The notes under the pieces: model-generated
Databases searched by the model: none
Told to the model about the DNA's origin: nothing
The model's input: the letters and a program-made list of their open reading frames with translations, nothing else
Shown: positions 5,554 through 8,319 of the stretch, piece by piece
How positions within the stretch are numbered: position 1 is the stretch's first letter
Layout: each line of letters begins with the position of its first letter
Position numbers and translations under genes: made by a program
Assembly: GCA_964641715.1 (NCBI GenBank)
Contig: CAZXMB010000131.1
Coordinates: 1-8,319, forward strand
DNA length: 8,319 bases
Direction of reading: 5' to 3'
Origin: CAZXMB01 sp964641715
Lineage (GTDB): Bacteria > Desulfobacterota > BSN033 > UBA1163

Positions 5554-6952
5554 TTACCCCTTTACATTTTTTCCCAGCATCGATGCAAGTTCTGAAATAT
5601 CTCCTATTTCTTGAATATCTATGACTCTCTCTATAAGGGTGTTCGCTCTTCTTTCTTCGAGAACGTCCTTGGTGATCTTCCTGAACTTATCGATCATCTC
5701 CTCTTCTGTCATCCTCCGAACCGGGGTCCCCCGGGAATCGTACACAACTTTTTCTTCTTGATAACCGGTTTGCATCTCCACGATCACTTTTGAGGCGAAC
5801 TTTTCAGAGAAAAGCTTCTCCATCTCCAGATCTTCGAATCTCGAGACTCTCTTTGCGAAATCGAGCACCTCCCTGTCGTTCAAAATAGACTCATCGAAGA
5901 TATTTGGATTTTCAACATCCCTCAACATCCCCAGGGCCACAATAAAAGGAAGACTATCCTGGGCGGCCATAATCGATTTGGGCTCGTAAACCATATGTTG
6001 AGTTACCGATATCTTCGGGCCTCCAATGGATATCTTTCTGATTTTTCTTGCATCAATTTTCTTTTCCTCTTTCAGCGCTTTTATGGCGTCCAGCGTCGGA
6101 TGGAACAACCGACAACAGGCATAGGGTTTAATGCTGATATGCCGGATAACATAATCCTCGCCAAGATGGCTGTCCAGCTTCTTGAGATCCGGCGAATTTG
6201 AAAAGACCCGACAAAACCCGAAGACGCCGTCTAATACCCTTGAAGGTCCTGTGAATCCCCTTTTAGCGAGCAGAGCTGCCGCAACACCGTTGCTAGCAGC
6301 GATACCCGCATGGAGTCGTTTGATCATTGTCCCTTTCTCATCCTGAGAGAATTCCAATATCCCTGAGGCCATAGACCCCACAATTCCAAATCCGTTGATA
6401 TACTGTTTCTCATTTAGATTTAAGATCTTCCCTGCCGAGGCTATTGAACCAAATGGACCATTCGCTGATGTGGGATGGAATCCCCTTTCAATTAGTGTCG
6501 GGCCCACTGCCATTCCTACTCTACCCATTACCTCATAACCAGCCGCAACAGAGGCAACAAAATGTTTGCCGTCAACCTTTTCCCTCTCTCCTAAAACCAA
6601 TGCCGTAGGGATCACTACAGCCCCGGGAATGACTTACGGAAGGATCATGGGTATCGTCGAACTCAAATCCGTGGGCCATGGTGCCATTGGCCATTGCTTC
6701 ATACTGAGGACTGGATTTAAAGGCATTGGCAAAAACGGTGGCTTCGCCACGACTCCCCGATCCCTTTATAAACTCGGCTATAATCCTGGACCATGGCTTT
6801 GAGGAACTGAAAAGCCCTACTCCAATGAGATCGAGTATCAACAGTTTTGTTAAATCGATTACATCTTTAGGTAGCTTTTCAAACGACAGGTTTATTAAAA
6901 AGTTGACCAATTCCGCCGTTCTATTTATCTTATGAACGTCCTTTTCTCTCAT
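5554..6952 (-). pseudogene. MmgE/PrpD-family protein, frameshifted
   Basis: The two halves of one MmgE/PrpD-family gene are intact in different frames. Members include 2-methylcitrate dehydratase and cis-aconitate decarboxylase; many others are uncharacterised hydratase/dehydratase-like enzymes of small carboxylic acids. The 5' part (6952 to about 6630) ends with MAHGFEFDDTHD, the conserved family motif. The 3' part carries the expected continuation GAVVIPTALVLGE, then the conserved KPYACCRLFHPTLDA block, to a TAA at 5554-5556. At 6620-6634 the coding strand reads CAT-TCCCGGGG where CAT-CCCGGGG would restore S-H-P-G-A-V-V, so one extra T (an A at 6628 or 6629 on the plus strand) explains the break. 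Repaired length is about 465 residues, normal for the family. Start: ATG at 6950-6952 with a GGGGTGG-like ribosome binding site 7 bases upstream. It follows the TRAP transporter genes, suggesting the enzyme acted on the imported acid. Substrate cannot be read from sequence. Confidence 0.85.
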
Positions 6953-7057
6953 TTAGACACCACCCCTTTTTTCCTACCTCTACCTCTCTGAGAAGAAAAT
7001 TCGATAATCTTCGGCTAATGCCTTGATATCATTGCAGCATCTCAAATGGAGAAAAGA

Positions 7058-8014
7058 CTATTTAATCAGTTTTATTTCTCTGAAGTACTTTTCAGCTCCT
7101 GGATGTAAGGGAATACGAATCCCAATCAATGCATTTTTAGAAGCATCGTCTTTCCTGCAACATGGGCTTTAGCAAGAACATCCAAACGTTCCCATGTTAC
7201 CTTTGTATATTCGTAGATGATATCTTCCGGGATATCAGCATTCGCAATACAAGTAATATAGAAGGCTACGGTAGGAATATCTTTATCCACCTCTTTATAT
7301 GAATCGGCAGGTATAACCGATGCGTTTTGCAAACCTTCCGTCTGCTTGGCCAGTAAATCCTGAATTTTTTCTTCCAGAGGGATCAACCTGATCGGAAAAG
7401 TAAGGGCTGCGTCTTGTAATGCGGCTAAGGGGATCTAAGAATAAAGCATTCCTGCATTCAGATTCCCGTCTTTTATGGCGCCAGGAATTTCGCCGGTTGT
7501 ATATTTGTTAGGAAGAATGTCATTAAGAGTCCAACCATAGGCGTTTAAAACCTGTTTGCATAAATTTTCCGTAGTCGTTCCTGGTGAACCGACATTTATT
7601 CGCTTACCCTTTAAATCTTCAAACTTAATAAAATCCGATCTTGCAGGTACAACTACATGAAGCATCATTGGAATTGTATTAAACAAAGTCCTGATCTTTG
7701 GGTAAGGCTTATCTTTCCACCGGCCTACCCCATGATATGCATCGTTAGCATTATCAACAGAACAATGCGCTAAAGATAGTTTACCAGTCCCAATCATTGC
7801 CATGTTCGCGGCATATCCTGATGTGACTTGAGAGGAAATACAATGATTTCGTTAAGTATTCATTAGCTACCTGCGACATAACCGTGGCCCAAAGGTACGG
7901 GCCTGTCCCATGTGTTCCAGATCCGATGCTCAATTCCATCTTTTGTGCATGGCTGGTAGAGATACTCAAGAGAACGACACATAAAACAAAAATAGGAACC
8001 AAAATCTTTTTCAT
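7058..8014 (-). pseudogene. TAXI-family TRAP transporter solute-binding protein, multiply broken
   Basis: The periplasmic receptor of a TAXI-type TRAP transporter, which delivers an organic acid-like ligand to its permease. Start is the ATG at 8014, with AAGGAG 9 bases upstream. A signal peptide is clear: MKKILVPIFVLCVVLL followed by an SHA-Q cleavage site. The mature protein begins with LSIGSGTHGTGPYLWA, the family's N-terminal ligand loop. Three lesions follow. A frameshift lies at about 7835-7850, after YLTKSLY; the frame resumes at SSQVTSGYAANMAMIGTGKL. An in-frame TAG at 7435-7437 lies between AGMLYS and IPLAALQDAALTFPIRLIPL. A frameshift in the A-run at about 7150 is followed by KNALIGIRIPLHPGAEKYF, the normal C-terminus, ending at TAG 7058-7060. 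Reconstructed length is about 318 residues, typical for the family. All conserved regions can be found, so decay is recent. It lies just after the permease gene. Confidence 0.85.
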
Positions 8015-8088
8015 TTCCCCTTTCTCCTTGTATAATGTGTATTCCGTTTTTTTAATTGATAAAGAACAAGTCCCAAAAACAAACTTAA

Positions 8089-8319
8089 TCAAAATAAGTC
8101 GAGCAAAGGGGTTTTGGGAAAAAGAAGAATTGCTGCCGAAATGAAAAATAGTGCCCTTTCCCATAAACCGTTGGGTTTTAAAAGGTAACCGTAAATTCCT
8201 CCTGCGAGTGCAATTGTGCCCATACAGATAAAGAGCGTCACCTTCAAAATCTCTATCCAGGACCCTTCCATCAAAAGGGCCGGATCGTAAATCCAATAAA
8301 ATGGCAGAATAAAACCTAT
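8089..8319 (-). CDS. TAXI TRAP transporter permease, C-terminal fragment (cut by window edge)
   Basis: An open frame enters from the right edge and runs for 76 codons to a TGA at 8089-8091. It begins IGFILPFYWIYDPALLMEG, then two hydrophobic segments (about ILKVTLFICMGTIALAGGIY and ALFFISAAILLF) separated by GYLLKPNGLWER. The P-F-(x)-DPALL-EG-W motif followed by GYL..P..W.ER is the characteristic C-terminus of fused TRAP permeases (DctQ-DctM fusion, 4TM/12TM type) that pair with TAXI binding proteins, which matches the neighbour. This part has no lesion; whether the rest is intact cannot be seen. The stop is 74 bases from the binding protein start, consistent with one operon. Confidence 0.82.
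   Translation of the reverse strand: MGFILPFYWIYDPALLMEGSWIEILKVTLFICMGTIALAGGIYGYLLKPNGLWERALFFISAAILLFPKTPLLDLF

Noticed and set aside
5531..5565. GTAAAGG/CCTTTAC inverted repeat around the MmgE/PrpD stop codon, considered as a terminator
   Set aside because: The loop is 21 bases, the stem straddles the stop codon, and the T-run is on the strand opposite to the gene it would end.
7884..8144. 86-codon plus-strand frame
   Set aside because: Antisense of the binding protein signal peptide and its upstream spacer; no start signals or recognised motif.

Overview
The window looks like chromosome of a Gram-negative bacterium. It carries lptF and lptG, which only make sense in an LPS-exporting diderm. 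Moderate GC, a TAXI-type TRAP transporter beside an MmgE/PrpD-family enzyme, and an ORF6N remnant together suggest a Desulfobacterota/deltaproteobacterium-like anaerobe. That placement is inference from gene content; no phylogenetic marker is present. I see no CRISPR array, complete mobile element, or clearly new defence or biosynthetic system.

Left end (1-735): a decayed ORF6N-domain gene on the minus strand, an overlapping inverted repeat at the very edge, and an unresolved minus-strand stretch. Next is an initiator tRNA-Met gene (minus) with encoded CCA, its own terminator and a consensus promoter. A second consensus promoter faces the other way and places the predicted lptF transcript start only a few bases before the ATG.

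Centre (736-5144): lptF and lptG overlap by 8 bp and form the two transmembrane subunits of the LPS export ABC transporter. They converge on a ccdA-like membrane thiol-reductase gene (minus). The 200-bp gap between them holds two copies of a GC-rich hairpin that differ by a compensatory base-pair change. Transcribed away from ccdA are a small MTH1187-family thiamine-binding-type protein and an UlaG/UPF0173-like metallo-beta-lactamase-fold hydrolase, each with a recognisable promoter. A Fur-box-like palindrome overlaps the -10 of the first.

Right part (5145-8319): about 400 bp with no convincing gene, then a minus-strand cluster read right to left: the C-terminus of a TAXI TRAP permease (cut by the window edge), a TAXI solute-binding protein gene and an MmgE/PrpD gene. 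The last two are broken: the binding protein by two frameshifts and an in-frame stop, MmgE/PrpD by one single-base frameshift. The lesions cluster here while the five genes at 736-5144 are intact, so the simplest reading is a decaying uptake-and-catabolism operon in otherwise maintained chromosome. Assembly error is the alternative.
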